Below are positions 44,364 to 53,484 of a DNA stretch of 64,000 bases, piece by piece. Numbering within the stretch: position 1 is the stretch's first letter; every line of letters starts with the position of its first letter. A program made the translations under genes and the position numbers. The notes beneath the pieces were generated by a model. The model did not search any database. It was not told where the DNA came from and was given only the letters and a program-made list of their open reading frames with translations. The stretch lies in the NCBI GenBank assembly GCA_964467455.1, contig CAYXQJ010000018.1, forward strand, positions 3,568-67,567, written 5' to 3'. This DNA comes from OLB6 sp964467455. GTDB taxonomy: Bacteria > Bacteroidota > Ignavibacteria > Kapaibacteriales > Kapaibacteriaceae.

Positions 44364-44371
44364 CAAAGTTA
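44364..44371 (-). promoter_or_regulatory. TAnnTTTG -7 element of the MqnA-like gene
   Basis: TAACTTTG on the minus strand, 4 nt before the GTG start. It overlaps the 3' end of the upstream methyltransferase gene. Confidence 0.5.
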
Positions 44372-44992
44372 CGCCAAGCCGCGTACGGCTTCGTACATGG
44401 CGATCCCCGCCGCCACGGCAACATTCAGCGAATGCTTCACCCCATACATCGGGATCATCACCGCCCCGTCGCACAGGTCCAAGACGGATTGCTTGACGCC
44501 GGTGAGTTCGTTACCGAGGACAAGTGCCAAGTGCCAGGTGCCAGGTGCCATGTGCCAGGTGCCAGGTGCCAAGTGCCAAGTGCCAGGTGCCATGTGCCAA
44601 GTGCCAGGTTTGGAGTTCCCAGTTCCCAGTTCCCTGTTCCCTATCGAAGCGATGGGCGATGCATCATGAGTGAGCTCTAAAGCGAGAACCTTCGCCCCCT
44701 TCTCCTTGAGTTGGGTGACGGCTTCTTCGGCGGTGGGGACGTAGATCCAGGGGACGGTCTCGTCGGCGCCGAGGGCGGTCTTGGAGATCTCCTTGCGTGG
44801 TGGAGTGGGCGTAAACCCTGTCAGGACAAGCTGTTGGACGCGGAAGGCATCGGCGGAGCGGAAGATGCTGCCCACATTGTAGAGACTTCGGATATCGTCT
44901 AGAACAACGGTTAGGGGGAACCGGTCCACGGTGGCGGCCTGTTCAGCCGACAGCCGTTGTTCGACCAGTTCGCGATGGGTGAGTTTTCGCAT
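44369..44992 (-). CDS. SpoU/TrmH-family RNA 2'-O-methyltransferase with repeat insertion
   Basis: 207 residues from the ATG at 44992; sequence upstream in frame is not conserved. SPOUT motifs are present: VLDDIRSLYNVGSIFRSADA (about 30-49), LVLGNELTGV (about 157) and IPMYGVKHSLNVAVA (about 182). The enzyme methylates a ribose in tRNA or rRNA using SAM. Residues about 118-156 are an in-frame insertion encoded by four GTTCCCN and twelve GTGCCAN heptamers, giving a repeated APGTWHL/M peptide just before motif 2. The flanking motifs are intact, so the protein may still fold. Confidence 0.9.
   Translation of the reverse strand: MRKLTHRELVEQRLSAEQAATVDRFPLTVVLDDIRSLYNVGSIFRSADAFRVQQLVLTGFTPTPPRKEISKTALGADETVPWIYVPTAEEAVTQLKEKGAKVLALELTHDASPIASIGNRELGTGNSKPGTWHMAPGTWHLAPGTWHMAPGTWHLALVLGNELTGVKQSVLDLCDGAVMIPMYGVKHSLNVAVAAGIAMYEAVRGLA
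44524..44607. repeat. GTGCCAN heptamer array (family A), twelve units, inside the methyltransferase gene
   Basis: Twelve uninterrupted heptamers, GTGCCAA, GTGCCAG or GTGCCAT. Three heptamers make 21 bases, so the translation has a 7-residue period and no frameshift or stop arises. Confidence 0.95.
44615..44642. repeat. GTTCCCN heptamer array (family D), four units
   Basis: Four heptamers seven bases from the family-A array, in the same coding region. Same family as 3965-4020. Confidence 0.9.
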
Positions 44993-45020
44993 GGTGCGAA
45001 TATCGTACATTACACATCTG

Positions 45021-45974
45021 ATGAACCGACGCCGATTTCTCTTAACGTCCCTTACGCTGCCGCTGTGGTCCCGAGCGATCGCTCTGGCCGCGTCGGACTG
45101 CGTGGTCAACGGCATGCCGCCGGGGAAGACGTGGGCGTGGCCGGATGAAGAGGCCGCAGCGCAGCGGATGTTCCTGATCGGCGACTGGGGGACGCGGGGC
45201 GCGCTGCAGCGTCGGGTGGCAGAGGCGATGAAGCAGACCGTCAAGGGCCGCGGGGCGGTGGAGGCCATCATCAGTACAGGTGACAACATCTATCCGTCAG
45301 GCGTCGATTCGGCTGACGATCCGCTTTGGGCCTCGACCTTTGAGCAGATCTATGCCTCCGAGCAATTAAATGTGCCGTGGGTGGCCGTTCTCGGTAACCA
45401 TGACTACCGAAAAAGGGTTTTGGCTCAGGTGGAATATGGTCGGCGTAACCGAAATTGGGTCATGCCGGCAACGTACTTCACACATCGAGTCACCAGTCCG
45501 TCAGGTGTTCGCACCCGCTTGATCTGCATGGACACCCAGCAACTGCTCCAGAAGGCCGACGGTTGGAAGGAGCAGATGGAGTGGCTCGATCGATCATTGC
45601 AACGAGATCCAGCTGATCACTGGAACCTTGTCATCGGCCACCATCCTATGCGTTCGTACGGACATTATCGCGACAATGACTGGATGCTCCGCGAGCTGAA
45701 ACCTCGGTTCACGCGCGCGGGCGTTGATGCCTATTTCTGCGGTCATGACCATGATCTTCAAATCATCGATCATCCGGATGACGACCTTCTGTGTGTCGTG
45801 ACGGGAGGGGGCGGTGGGTGTCGCTCAACGACGTGGGGCCAGCACACGGTCGCAGCAGCAACAGGCGGTGGATTTGCTCGATGGAGCGCAACAACATCTA
45901 AGGCATCGATCACGCTGATCAATGCTCGTGCTGAACTCGTCGGTGCGGCAACGCTAAAGGCCCGTACTTCATGA
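45021..45974 (+). CDS. Tat-exported acid phosphatase (ACP5-like metallophosphoesterase)
   Basis: 317 residues. NRRRFLLTSLTLPLW is a twin-arginine signal. Metal motifs follow the tartrate-resistant purple acid phosphatase pattern: IGDWGTRG, STGDNIYPSGVDSADDP, LGNHDY, IGHHPMRSYGHY and CGHDHDLQ. The ATG at 45021 is chosen for the Tat signal; codons upstream are not conserved. The stop overlaps the next start by ATGA, pairing the phosphatase with a giant IgGFc-domain protein. Confidence 0.9.
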   Translation: MNRRRFLLTSLTLPLWSRAIALAASDCVVNGMPPGKTWAWPDEEAAAQRMFLIGDWGTRGALQRRVAEAMKQTVKGRGAVEAIISTGDNIYPSGVDSADDPLWASTFEQIYASEQLNVPWVAVLGNHDYRKRVLAQVEYGRRNRNWVMPATYFTHRVTSPSGVRTRLICMDTQQLLQKADGWKEQMEWLDRSLQRDPADHWNLVIGHHPMRSYGHYRDNDWMLRELKPRFTRAGVDAYFCGHDHDLQIIDHPDDDLLCVVTGGGGGCRSTTWGQHTVAAATGGGFARWSATTSKASITLINARAELVGAATLKARTS

Positions 45975-48967
45975 AGCAGTTCACCACGATCGTCATCGCT
46001 GTTGCTCTCGGCCTGTGTAGTGCCGCAGCACAGATCCCGGATAGTAAGGGCCAAGATTTCTGGTTCACCTTCATTCCGAACTTTCATAATAACATCGACG
46101 ATCTGCCGACAGATCCTGCACTGCAACTCGAACACCAGATCTACATCTACATCGGGTCGGAAACGCCAACGTCGGGCACCATCACACTGCGTGACGCCAG
46201 CGGCAATGAGACCGTTGTGCCATTCCAGATCACAGACCCGTCGAAGATGTTCGAATACTCTACGTTCTTCTTGCCGTATGAACTGAGAGGATTCAACTAT
46301 CATGGCTTTATCGACTATGCCAATATGCAGAACGAAGAGCCGGCCATGCAGAGTGTCCATATCGTGGCCGATCAGGATGTAACGGTCTATGCGTTGAACC
46401 AAGGTGCACTCACCAGCGATGCGTTTCTTGTACTGCCTACGGATGCTATTGGCACAGACTATGCCGTGATCTCCTACAAATCCGACATCGCGCTGGACGG
46501 ACCGTTTGGCAATCCGAGCGGCAGCTCGACGCCGTCACAGTTTGCCGTTGTTGCAACAGAAGACAATACCTTGGTAGAGATCCTGCCGACAGCCGCCACG
46601 TTCAAAGCACCGAATGGTGAACGCAACAGCGTGATCCTTGATCGCGGACAGAGTTATCTGGTCCAGGTCGATCCGCGAGTTCGACAAGATGCCGACCTGA
46701 CCGGAACGATCGTACGAGCATCGCGTCCGGTAGCTGTCTTTGGCGGACACATGCGCGCAACCATTCCGATCGAGTTCAAAGGCACGATCGGTTCCCGCGA
46801 CTGCATCGTAGAGCAGATGAATCCCATCACGACGTGGGGTAAGAGTGCGTTCGTCACGCCCCCTGCTATGTCATCGAATGAATTCAACGAAGGCACGAAT
46901 CTGTTCCGCGTTGTTGCTGCGTTTGACAGCACAGACGTGTTCATCGATGGTTCGTTGGTCATCACTCTGAGACCACAGACGTACTACGAAGCGCCACTTA
47001 CTCAAGCGCTCGAGATCAGAACGTCGAAACCTGCCGGCGTTGGAGTCTACAAGAAGACGGCCGGTCCGGCTAACCAAGGACTTGTCCGCATCGGTGATCC
47101 GTTCTTGATGCTGATCCCGCCGGCGGAGCAGTTCATGGATTCGTATCGATTTGTGAACGTGCAGGCCTATCAGTGGGAGTTGATCGGTGGCAAACCCTCT
47201 CCACTGACAACGGTCTATTTGGAGCAGTACCTCAACATCGTCATCCCCACGGCAATGTCTGGTACGGTGATCCTGGATGGAAGTCCGGTCGCACAGGCGG
47301 CGTTCCGTCCCATCGGCGGCAGTCAATATTCTTGGGCTCAACTCTCGATGTCCGATGGTGTACATAGCATCACGGCCGACACGACCTTCGGCATCTACGT
47401 CTACGGATATGGCAATGCAAATTCCTACGGATACATCGGCGGCATGGCCTTCCGGCCACTCGATGTCTATCCGCCACGCATCGAAGGCGCGGCGGACTGC
47501 GGAACGTTCACCGGCGCGGTCACCGACTCCATCCTCGGTGATTCGCGTGTGTCGTATGTGGCCGTGATCGAGGGCAGCGAGAATAACGTTCGGTACACAC
47601 AAGGTGCATTCACGCCACCACAGGCAGTGGTGCCGTTTTCCGTGGCGCTGATCGACCCGCTGCTGGATGGCAGTCTCATGATGGAGGCGTATGACAATGT
47701 CCGACAGCGTACCCTGGAGACCTTGAACATTCCCGGTTTCACCGTTGGCCCGATCAATGAAGGAACCAACCCAGCCCCCTTACCAAGAGATCGGGTGATC
47801 CCGATCCGACAACAGCGATGTGATTCGATCACGATCGAGAATTATGGCGGGTTTGTGCAGTCGATCACGTCGATGCGGACGACATCGGGGGCGACGATCA
47901 CGGCGCCGACGGTGCCGTTCGACCTCGATCCCGGCCAACAGATCACGATAACGGTGTGCACGAACTACGACGTGGAAGGGATCTATCACGATACGCTCAT
48001 CATCGGCAATGACTGCCTTGAGCGCAACGTGCTTGATATCCGCTACGATGTGCGCACGGATAAAGAGGCACCGTCCGTGACGGGGAATAGCGATCCGTGT
48101 TCGACGAGTGTTGAGGTGGCCGTTGCAGACGACCGCGACTTTGACTTCGGCTTGGTCTCGGCACGGGTGCTCGATAGTGTGTTGTTCAATTGTACGGTTA
48201 CAGAGCAAACATCGAGCGTGGAGCGCAACACCTATCTGGTATCGATCATCGATCCCTTCGAAGACGCGATCTTCGGTTTCGAAGCTGTTGATTCAGCGGG
48301 TAATGTGACGTATCAGATCGATACGGTCGCCGGCTTCACCCTTTCGATCGCAGGAGAGAAGGGCGAGATCTCCTCTACGACGGCAGATACGACCGAACTC
48401 GGGTTAGTGCAGTGTGATACGATCATCCTAAGCAACTACGGTTCACGCCCACAAGTCGTCCGTGACATCTTCGTCCGCTCCAACCTACGGTTCTCCCTTC
48501 CCGCCTCACAGTTCACCATCACCATTCCGCCTGGTGAGCAGCGTCCGCTGGTCTATTGCTACGAGCCGGTGGTAGTCGACGAAACGCCGGATACCGACAC
48601 GCTCGAGTTCATCTATGGCTGTTCGGTGAAACGGCACATCCTGTTTGGTATGGCCGAAGAAGTGGTCTTCTCAGGGCTCTCTCGCTGTGATGTCCCGGTT
48701 GAACTCTCTGTGACGCGCGTGAACGGACAGGTCGTCCACTACCCCCAGCCGGCCGAGGAAACAGTGACGCTTGTGTTGCCGCGGACAACCGAATTCGCCA
48801 CCGTCCGCCTGGTAAGTCTCCAGGGAGAGACCGTCCTTCAACGGTCATGGAGGGGGCAGGCCACGACCTCCCTTCTTCTGGACGTCGCCGAGGTCGCCGC
48901 CGGAACGTATGGCCTTTCTGTTGAGTTTTCGTCCGGGACGGCTACGTCCGTCGTCATCATTCGCTAA
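45971..48967 (+). CDS. Giant secreted IgGFc-binding-domain protein with T9SS tail
   Basis: 998 residues. A signal peptide (to about 20) is followed by an IgGFc-binding N-terminal domain (about 25-500; GQDFWFTFIPNF, VYALNQGALTSD, VEILPTAATF), then Ig-like repeats in which a Cys-rich phrase recurs (about 510, 690), and a C-terminal sorting domain from about 915 (VVHYPQPAEETVTLVLP). It probably ends up on the cell surface. The N-terminal half is paralogous to the 788-residue protein at 32078, which ends differently. Confidence 0.86.
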   Translation: MKQFTTIVIAVALGLCSAAAQIPDSKGQDFWFTFIPNFHNNIDDLPTDPALQLEHQIYIYIGSETPTSGTITLRDASGNETVVPFQITDPSKMFEYSTFFLPYELRGFNYHGFIDYANMQNEEPAMQSVHIVADQDVTVYALNQGALTSDAFLVLPTDAIGTDYAVISYKSDIALDGPFGNPSGSSTPSQFAVVATEDNTLVEILPTAATFKAPNGERNSVILDRGQSYLVQVDPRVRQDADLTGTIVRASRPVAVFGGHMRATIPIEFKGTIGSRDCIVEQMNPITTWGKSAFVTPPAMSSNEFNEGTNLFRVVAAFDSTDVFIDGSLVITLRPQTYYEAPLTQALEIRTSKPAGVGVYKKTAGPANQGLVRIGDPFLMLIPPAEQFMDSYRFVNVQAYQWELIGGKPSPLTTVYLEQYLNIVIPTAMSGTVILDGSPVAQAAFRPIGGSQYSWAQLSMSDGVHSITADTTFGIYVYGYGNANSYGYIGGMAFRPLDVYPPRIEGAADCGTFTGAVTDSILGDSRVSYVAVIEGSENNVRYTQGAFTPPQAVVPFSVALIDPLLDGSLMMEAYDNVRQRTLETLNIPGFTVGPINEGTNPAPLPRDRVIPIRQQRCDSITIENYGGFVQSITSMRTTSGATITAPTVPFDLDPGQQITITVCTNYDVEGIYHDTLIIGNDCLERNVLDIRYDVRTDKEAPSVTGNSDPCSTSVEVAVADDRDFDFGLVSARVLDSVLFNCTVTEQTSSVERNTYLVSIIDPFEDAIFGFEAVDSAGNVTYQIDTVAGFTLSIAGEKGEISSTTADTTELGLVQCDTIILSNYGSRPQVVRDIFVRSNLRFSLPASQFTITIPPGEQRPLVYCYEPVVVDETPDTDTLEFIYGCSVKRHILFGMAEEVVFSGLSRCDVPVELSVTRVNGQVVHYPQPAEETVTLVLPRTTEFATVRLVSLQGETVLQRSWRGQATTSLLLDVAEVAAGTYGLSVEFSSGTATSVVIIR

Positions 48968-49015
48968 CGCAACACTCGAGAGCCGTTCCATCCGTCAGAC
49001 CACGGCGAGCTTTCG

Positions 49016-49023
49016 TAACTTTG
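49016..49023 (+). promoter_or_regulatory. TAnnTTTG -7 element upstream of the S41 protease gene
   Basis: TAACTTTG, 27 bases before the ATG at 49051. Here a short leader is predicted. No good -33 box seen. Confidence 0.35.
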
Positions 49024-49050
49024 GCGTCCACGCCATCTTAGGCACTATCT

Positions 49051-50673
49051 ATGAAGACATTCTCTCCAAAGAGTTTTGGCGTTCTTGCGGCTGTACTGGC
49101 CGTTGGCATCGGCTTGGGACTCTACGTACAGCCTGCTGTTAGCGGCGATTCCGTGTTCGAGCAGGTCCGCAAGTTCAACGACGTGCTCTCGATGGCCGTG
49201 AAGAACTACGTCGACGAAGTCGACACCCAAAAGCTCACCGAAGCGGCCATTCGCGGCATGCTTGACGAGCTGGATCCGCACTCGGTCTACATCACTGCCA
49301 AAGAGATGGAGCGCGTCGAAGAAGACTTCAAGGGCTCCTTCGAAGGTATTGGCGTTGAATTCGACATCATCAGCGACACGATCACCATCATCTCGCCGAT
49401 CACCGGCGGACCGAGTGAAGCGTTAGGCATTCTTGCCGGCGACAAGATCGTTCGAATCAATGACTCGACGTCCGTTGGTCTCACGCGCTCTGATGTTCCG
49501 AAAAAGCTGCGCGGTCCGAAAGGCACCATCGTCAAGGTGCAGATCAAACGCTCCGGAGAAAAAGAGCTGCTGACGTTCGACATCACCCGTGACAAGATCC
49601 CGCTCAACTCCGTTGATGCCTACTTCATGATCGACGGTACCGACATCGGCTACATCACCGCAAATCGCTTCAGCGCCACAACGCATGACGAGATCGTCAA
49701 GGCCTCGCGCGACCTTCGTGGTCAGGGCATGAAGAAGCTCTTGCTCGACCTTCGTGGCAATCCCGGCGGTTACCTCGATCAAGCCTTCCGTATCGCCGAT
49801 GAATTCATCCCCGGCGGCAAGAAGCTTGTCTACACCAAGGGACGTCGCGCCGAATTCGATGAAGACTTCTGGTCTACCAGCGCCGGCGAACTCGAGAACG
49901 TCCCGCTGATCGTGATGATCAACGGCGGCTCCGCATCGGCCAGTGAGATCGTCAGCGGCGCCGTTCAAGACCTCGACCGTGGTATCGTTGTTGGTCAGAC
50001 CTCGTTTGGTAAGGGGCTTGTACAGCGCCAATATCCACTCGGTGATGGTTCGGCGTTCCGTCTTACCATCAGCAAGTATTACACACCGTCCGGACGGTTG
50101 ATCCAACGTCCGTACGACGACAAAGAGAAATATTATGGCGGCGAAGGCCGCGTAGAAGGCGACGAAGGCGAGAACATCTCGCACGACAAAGAAGAGAACG
50201 ATTCTACGATGGCGAAACGCCCGAAGTATTCCACGGCGGGCGGCCGCACCGTCTATGGCGGCGGCGGTGTTACGCCGGACTATATCGTCAAGGCCGATAC
50301 GATCGGCTTCCTCGCTCGCAAGCTACGTGCGAAGAACCTGTACTGGAAGACGGCCGACAACATCATGAAGGCACGCGGTAAAGAACTCCGCGCAACGTAT
50401 ACCGACAATCTCTCGAAGTATCTGCGCGAGTTCAAGGTGTCGGATGCCGATATCGATATCCTCAAGAACCTTGCCGACGAAGAGAGCATCGAGTGGAAGG
50501 ACGATGAATACAAGCAGGATGAAGACTTCCTGCGAACCGTCATCAAGGCCTACATCGGACGATCGATCTTCAACAACAATGGCTATACGGCCGTGATGTT
50601 GTCGATCGACAACCAGACCAACAAGGCCATCAAACTATTCCCCGAAGCATCCAAGATCGCCAATCTCAAGTGA
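49051..50673 (+). CDS. C-terminal processing protease, S41 family
   Basis: 540 residues. An N-terminal membrane or signal segment (about 8-28) is followed by a helical region, a PDZ domain (about 95-170, FEGIGVEF and GGPSEALGILAGDKIV) and the S41 protease domain. The catalytic Ser is in NGGSASASEIV (about 295) and the Lys in SFGKGLVQ (about 323). Such enzymes trim periplasmic proteins. The next gene follows within 9 bases. Confidence 0.93.
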   Translation: MKTFSPKSFGVLAAVLAVGIGLGLYVQPAVSGDSVFEQVRKFNDVLSMAVKNYVDEVDTQKLTEAAIRGMLDELDPHSVYITAKEMERVEEDFKGSFEGIGVEFDIISDTITIISPITGGPSEALGILAGDKIVRINDSTSVGLTRSDVPKKLRGPKGTIVKVQIKRSGEKELLTFDITRDKIPLNSVDAYFMIDGTDIGYITANRFSATTHDEIVKASRDLRGQGMKKLLLDLRGNPGGYLDQAFRIADEFIPGGKKLVYTKGRRAEFDEDFWSTSAGELENVPLIVMINGGSASASEIVSGAVQDLDRGIVVGQTSFGKGLVQRQYPLGDGSAFRLTISKYYTPSGRLIQRPYDDKEKYYGGEGRVEGDEGENISHDKEENDSTMAKRPKYSTAGGRTVYGGGGVTPDYIVKADTIGFLARKLRAKNLYWKTADNIMKARGKELRATYTDNLSKYLREFKVSDADIDILKNLADEESIEWKDDEYKQDEDFLRTVIKAYIGRSIFNNNGYTAVMLSIDNQTNKAIKLFPEASKIANLK

Positions 50674-50681
50674 CGAGAACA

Positions 50682-51467
50682 ATGAATAGACTTTTTGTGG
50701 CCATCATCGCCTTGGTGATGATGGCTGCTCCCGTTGTGGGGCAAGCCCAATCCATGTATTACCCCGGCGAAGAGCTGGTGTATCGTGTGTCGTATCTGAA
50801 CATCACGCTCGGCACCGTCCGCAGCGTGGCCGAGCCGTACACCACACTCGACGGACAACGTCGTGCCAAGGTGAAGGTCTACATCAAATCACATCCGAAC
50901 ATCCCCTTCATCAACCTCAACGCCATCTACGATAGTTGGATGGATACGTTGCTCACCCACTCCTACAAGTTCAACGCTAACACCGAGGTCGAAGACGGAA
51001 AGTGGGAGTTCGATCAGTACGTCATGGACTACGGAAAGGGCGTCATGAAGATGGAGAAGTTCCGAGATAAACAGAAGGTCCAGTCAAAGGAAGTTCCGGC
51101 TCCAAAGAGATATAATGACGGATGCTCGTTGCTCTTCGCTGCGCGATCCATGCTGTACTCCAAGAAGAGCTATAAGATCCCGACGGTGATCATGGACGAA
51201 CCCGTTACCACCGTGATCAATTTCCAAGGCACCATCGGCGAGACGGAGATCGACGCCGTCGACTATCCCATCCGCACGGTCTACTTCAACGGTGATGCAA
51301 ATTGGACGGGCATCTATGGTCTTACCGGACGTTTTGAAGGATGGTTCTCTGATGACGAGGCCCGCATTCCGATCAAGGCCAAGATGAAGCTCTATGTTGG
51401 TTCTGCCACCATCGAACTGATGTCGTGGAAACGCGGTAGCTGGCAGCCCCCTCGCGTAAAGTCGTAA
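50682..51467 (+). CDS. DUF3108-domain exported protein
   Basis: 261 residues with a signal peptide (MNRLFVAIIALVMMAAPVVG). The mature part begins YYPGEELVYRVSYLNITLGT, the hallmark start of DUF3108, a family common in Bacteroidota and proteobacteria with unknown role. A GTG at 50670 would give a four-base overlap with the protease stop and is an alternative start. The stop overlaps the kinase gene by one base. Confidence 0.83.
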   Translation: MNRLFVAIIALVMMAAPVVGQAQSMYYPGEELVYRVSYLNITLGTVRSVAEPYTTLDGQRRAKVKVYIKSHPNIPFINLNAIYDSWMDTLLTHSYKFNANTEVEDGKWEFDQYVMDYGKGVMKMEKFRDKQKVQSKEVPAPKRYNDGCSLLFAARSMLYSKKSYKIPTVIMDEPVTTVINFQGTIGETEIDAVDYPIRTVYFNGDANWTGIYGLTGRFEGWFSDDEARIPIKAKMKLYVGSATIELMSWKRGSWQPPRVKS

Positions 51468-52381
51468 TGATGTTGACACCGATCACGATCCTGATCGACG
51501 GCGGCGGCACCTCAACGGATGTCGCCGTTGTGCGTTCTGGGCAGATCATCGCCCGCACGTCGCTGGCTTCCTTCAAGCCGCTGCGCGAGCATGACCGCAC
51601 CGACGATCTCTGCAGAGCGCTTGGTGCGTGGTTGGTCTCTGTTGACGCGGCCGCACTACAGCCTTCGTTCATGCTTATCGGCATGTCGGGCGTCTGGGGT
51701 CCACACGAGAAGCAGTCCTATCTCAATGCCTTCACCGATGCATGGGTCACGTATGTTGATCATCGCGTTCCGCGCATCTCCATCCTTAGCGATGTCGAGC
51801 TTGTGGTCTTCGCTGCCCTGCGTGAACGTCCGGGTGCAGTGATCATCGCCGGCACCGGATCGATCGTTGTTGCGCGTGATGCTGCCGGCACCATTCATCG
51901 CAGTGGTGGGTGGGGTCCGCGGATCGATGATGCCGGAGGGGGCTTTTGGTTCGGGCGCGAAGCCCTCCGCGCCGTTGCCCGCATGATCGATGGACGCGGC
52001 CCGGAAACACTTCTCATCCGTCCCGTCGCGGCCTTCTTGCGCACTGACCCACTTGATGTTTCTGCAGTCTCCTCCGCCTTGCGCTCCGCCTCCGTCGATC
52101 GCGCTGCGCGTCTCGCCGAGACCGTCCTCACCTACGCCGACGAAGGCGACGCCGTCGCCCAAGACATCCGCCAACGCGGCGCAGCCGAACTCGCCGAATG
52201 CCTCAACGCCGTTGCACCCCACATCACCAACACCGACACCATCGTCTGCTACGGCTCACTCTTCAAGAACCACTCGTTCTTCGACCTTGTGTGCCAACAC
52301 GCCCACGATCGTCATATCACCTCGCCCATCAGCGTCATCGATGACATCCTTCACTCCTCACTCTCGCAACTAGCACACTAG
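51467..52381 (+). CDS. BadF/BadG-type ATPase, N-acetylglucosamine kinase-like
   Basis: 304 residues of the ASKHA fold. Phosphate loops are LIDGGGTSTDVAVV (about 9) and AGTGSIVVARD (about 128), and WGPRIDDAGGGFWFGREAL (about 147) is the family signature of GlcNAc/glucosamine kinases. It probably phosphorylates an amino sugar, perhaps from cell-wall turnover, which suits the LD-carboxypeptidase gene next door. Starts by TAATG. The TAG stop (52379-52381) is the second unit of an octamer array. Confidence 0.83.
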   Translation: MMLTPITILIDGGGTSTDVAVVRSGQIIARTSLASFKPLREHDRTDDLCRALGAWLVSVDAAALQPSFMLIGMSGVWGPHEKQSYLNAFTDAWVTYVDHRVPRISILSDVELVVFAALRERPGAVIIAGTGSIVVARDAAGTIHRSGGWGPRIDDAGGGFWFGREALRAVARMIDGRGPETLLIRPVAAFLRTDPLDVSAVSSALRSASVDRAARLAETVLTYADEGDAVAQDIRQRGAAELAECLNAVAPHITNTDTIVCYGSLFKNHSFFDLVCQHAHDRHITSPISVIDDILHSSLSQLAH

Positions 52382-52424
52382 CACACTAGCACACTAGCAC
52401 ACTAGCACACTAGCACACTAGCAC
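52369..52424. repeat. ACTAGCAC octamer array, seven perfect units
   Basis: Seven identical octamers between two convergent genes. The rightward kinase gene stops at TAG 52379-52381 and the leftward LD-carboxypeptidase gene at TAG 52402-52404; both stops come from the array. Confidence 0.97.
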
Positions 52425-53319
52425 GTTCAATTCTCACCCTCCTCCCCATCCCCAACGTCAGTTTGGGCGTCACATGTCCGTACATCAAGTTGGAGAGCAC
52501 CGGTCCGTTGACGTGGGCCGCATATTCTGCGAGTACTTCGTTCACATCGCGCGACGGTGTGTTGCTTTCGCGGACAGTTGCTTGCGACCACTGACCGAAG
52601 ATCAAACCGCCGATGCGTTGCAGTACTTCGCTACGACGTAGGTGATCAAGCATCCGATCGATGCGATAGGTTTCTTCGCCGATGTCTTCGAGTACCAAGA
52701 CTGCGCCGTTGACATCAGGCAAGTACGATGTGCCGAGTAGTGTTACAAAGACGCTCAGGTTGCCCCCTATCAACATTCCTTCGGCAGATCCTGATCGAAG
52801 GATGGTAAGGGGCTCGGGTTGCGTGATGAGTCCGTGCGGCGGTCTGTTGGAGAGTGCCGACCAGAACGACGATGCCGAGAGCGGGTCGAAGCCGTCGGCC
52901 ATATCCACGCTGGGCATAGCGCCGCTGTAGGTCACCAGTCCGGTGCGCTGCAGCATGGCCATCTGGAGGGCCGTGATGTCGCTGAAGCCAACAAAGATCT
53001 TGGGGTTGGCGGCGATCACCGACCAATCAATGAGGGCGAGCAAGCGGCCGCTGCCATAGCCGCCGCGAGCACAGAAGATGGCATCGATGGACGGGTCGGC
53101 AAAGAACCGCTCGAGTTCTCTGGCCCGCAGCTCGTCGGTGCCGGCAAGGTAGTTGCCGTAGCGCGCCGTACAGCTTTCGCCGACGATGACGCGATGGCCG
53201 AGGGCTTCGAGGGCCGCTATACCACGGGTGAGGCGGTCCTGGTCGCGCTGGGGTGAGGCCGGCGAGGTGATCCCGATCGTAGCGTTAGGAGGCAGTGCGT
53301 TGGGGATGATCTGCTGCAT
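52402..53319 (-). CDS. LD-carboxypeptidase (S66 family)
   Basis: 305 residues. LD-carboxypeptidases remove the terminal D-Ala from murein tetrapeptides in recycling. The nucleophile Ser lies in GFSDITALQ (about 105), an upstream CARGGYGSGRLL motif and the later EDIGEETYRIDRML are typical. The ATG at 53319 fits the family start (ALPPNATIGITSPAS follows). The last residues (ASVLVC) and the stop are encoded by the octamer array. TAGTTTTC, near the -7 consensus, is 6 bases upstream. Confidence 0.9.
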   Translation of the reverse strand: MQQIIPNALPPNATIGITSPASPQRDQDRLTRGIAALEALGHRVIVGESCTARYGNYLAGTDELRARELERFFADPSIDAIFCARGGYGSGRLLALIDWSVIAANPKIFVGFSDITALQMAMLQRTGLVTYSGAMPSVDMADGFDPLSASSFWSALSNRPPHGLITQPEPLTILRSGSAEGMLIGGNLSVFVTLLGTSYLPDVNGAVLVLEDIGEETYRIDRMLDHLRRSEVLQRIGGLIFGQWSQATVRESNTPSRDVNEVLAEYAAHVNGPVLSNLMYGHVTPKLTLGMGRRVRIERASVLVC

Positions 53320-53473
53320 AGTGTGGAAAACTACATCTGAACGTGTGGATATGTGCAAGATGTTTTACACAGCGGAGGTGCCCTGACCTTGATTCGGCAA
53401 CGTATGTCGTTGTTTTGTATGGATGTTACCGAGACGTATCGCGCCTACTGTCTCTATTGGCACAGGATTTGGC

Positions 53474-53480
53474 TAGGTTG
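53474..53480 (+). promoter_or_regulatory. TAnnTTG element upstream of the glycine-rich protein gene
   Basis: TAGGTTG, 4 nt before the ATG at 53485; one T shorter than the consensus. The 165-base gap upstream (53320-53484) otherwise shows nothing recognisable. Confidence 0.35.
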
Positions 53481-53484
53481 CAGC

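Noticed and set aside
44993..45289. N-terminal extension of the SpoU methyltransferase
   Set aside because: It is antisense to the Tat signal of the phosphatase gene and contains no conserved sequence; the ATG at 44992 fits the family.
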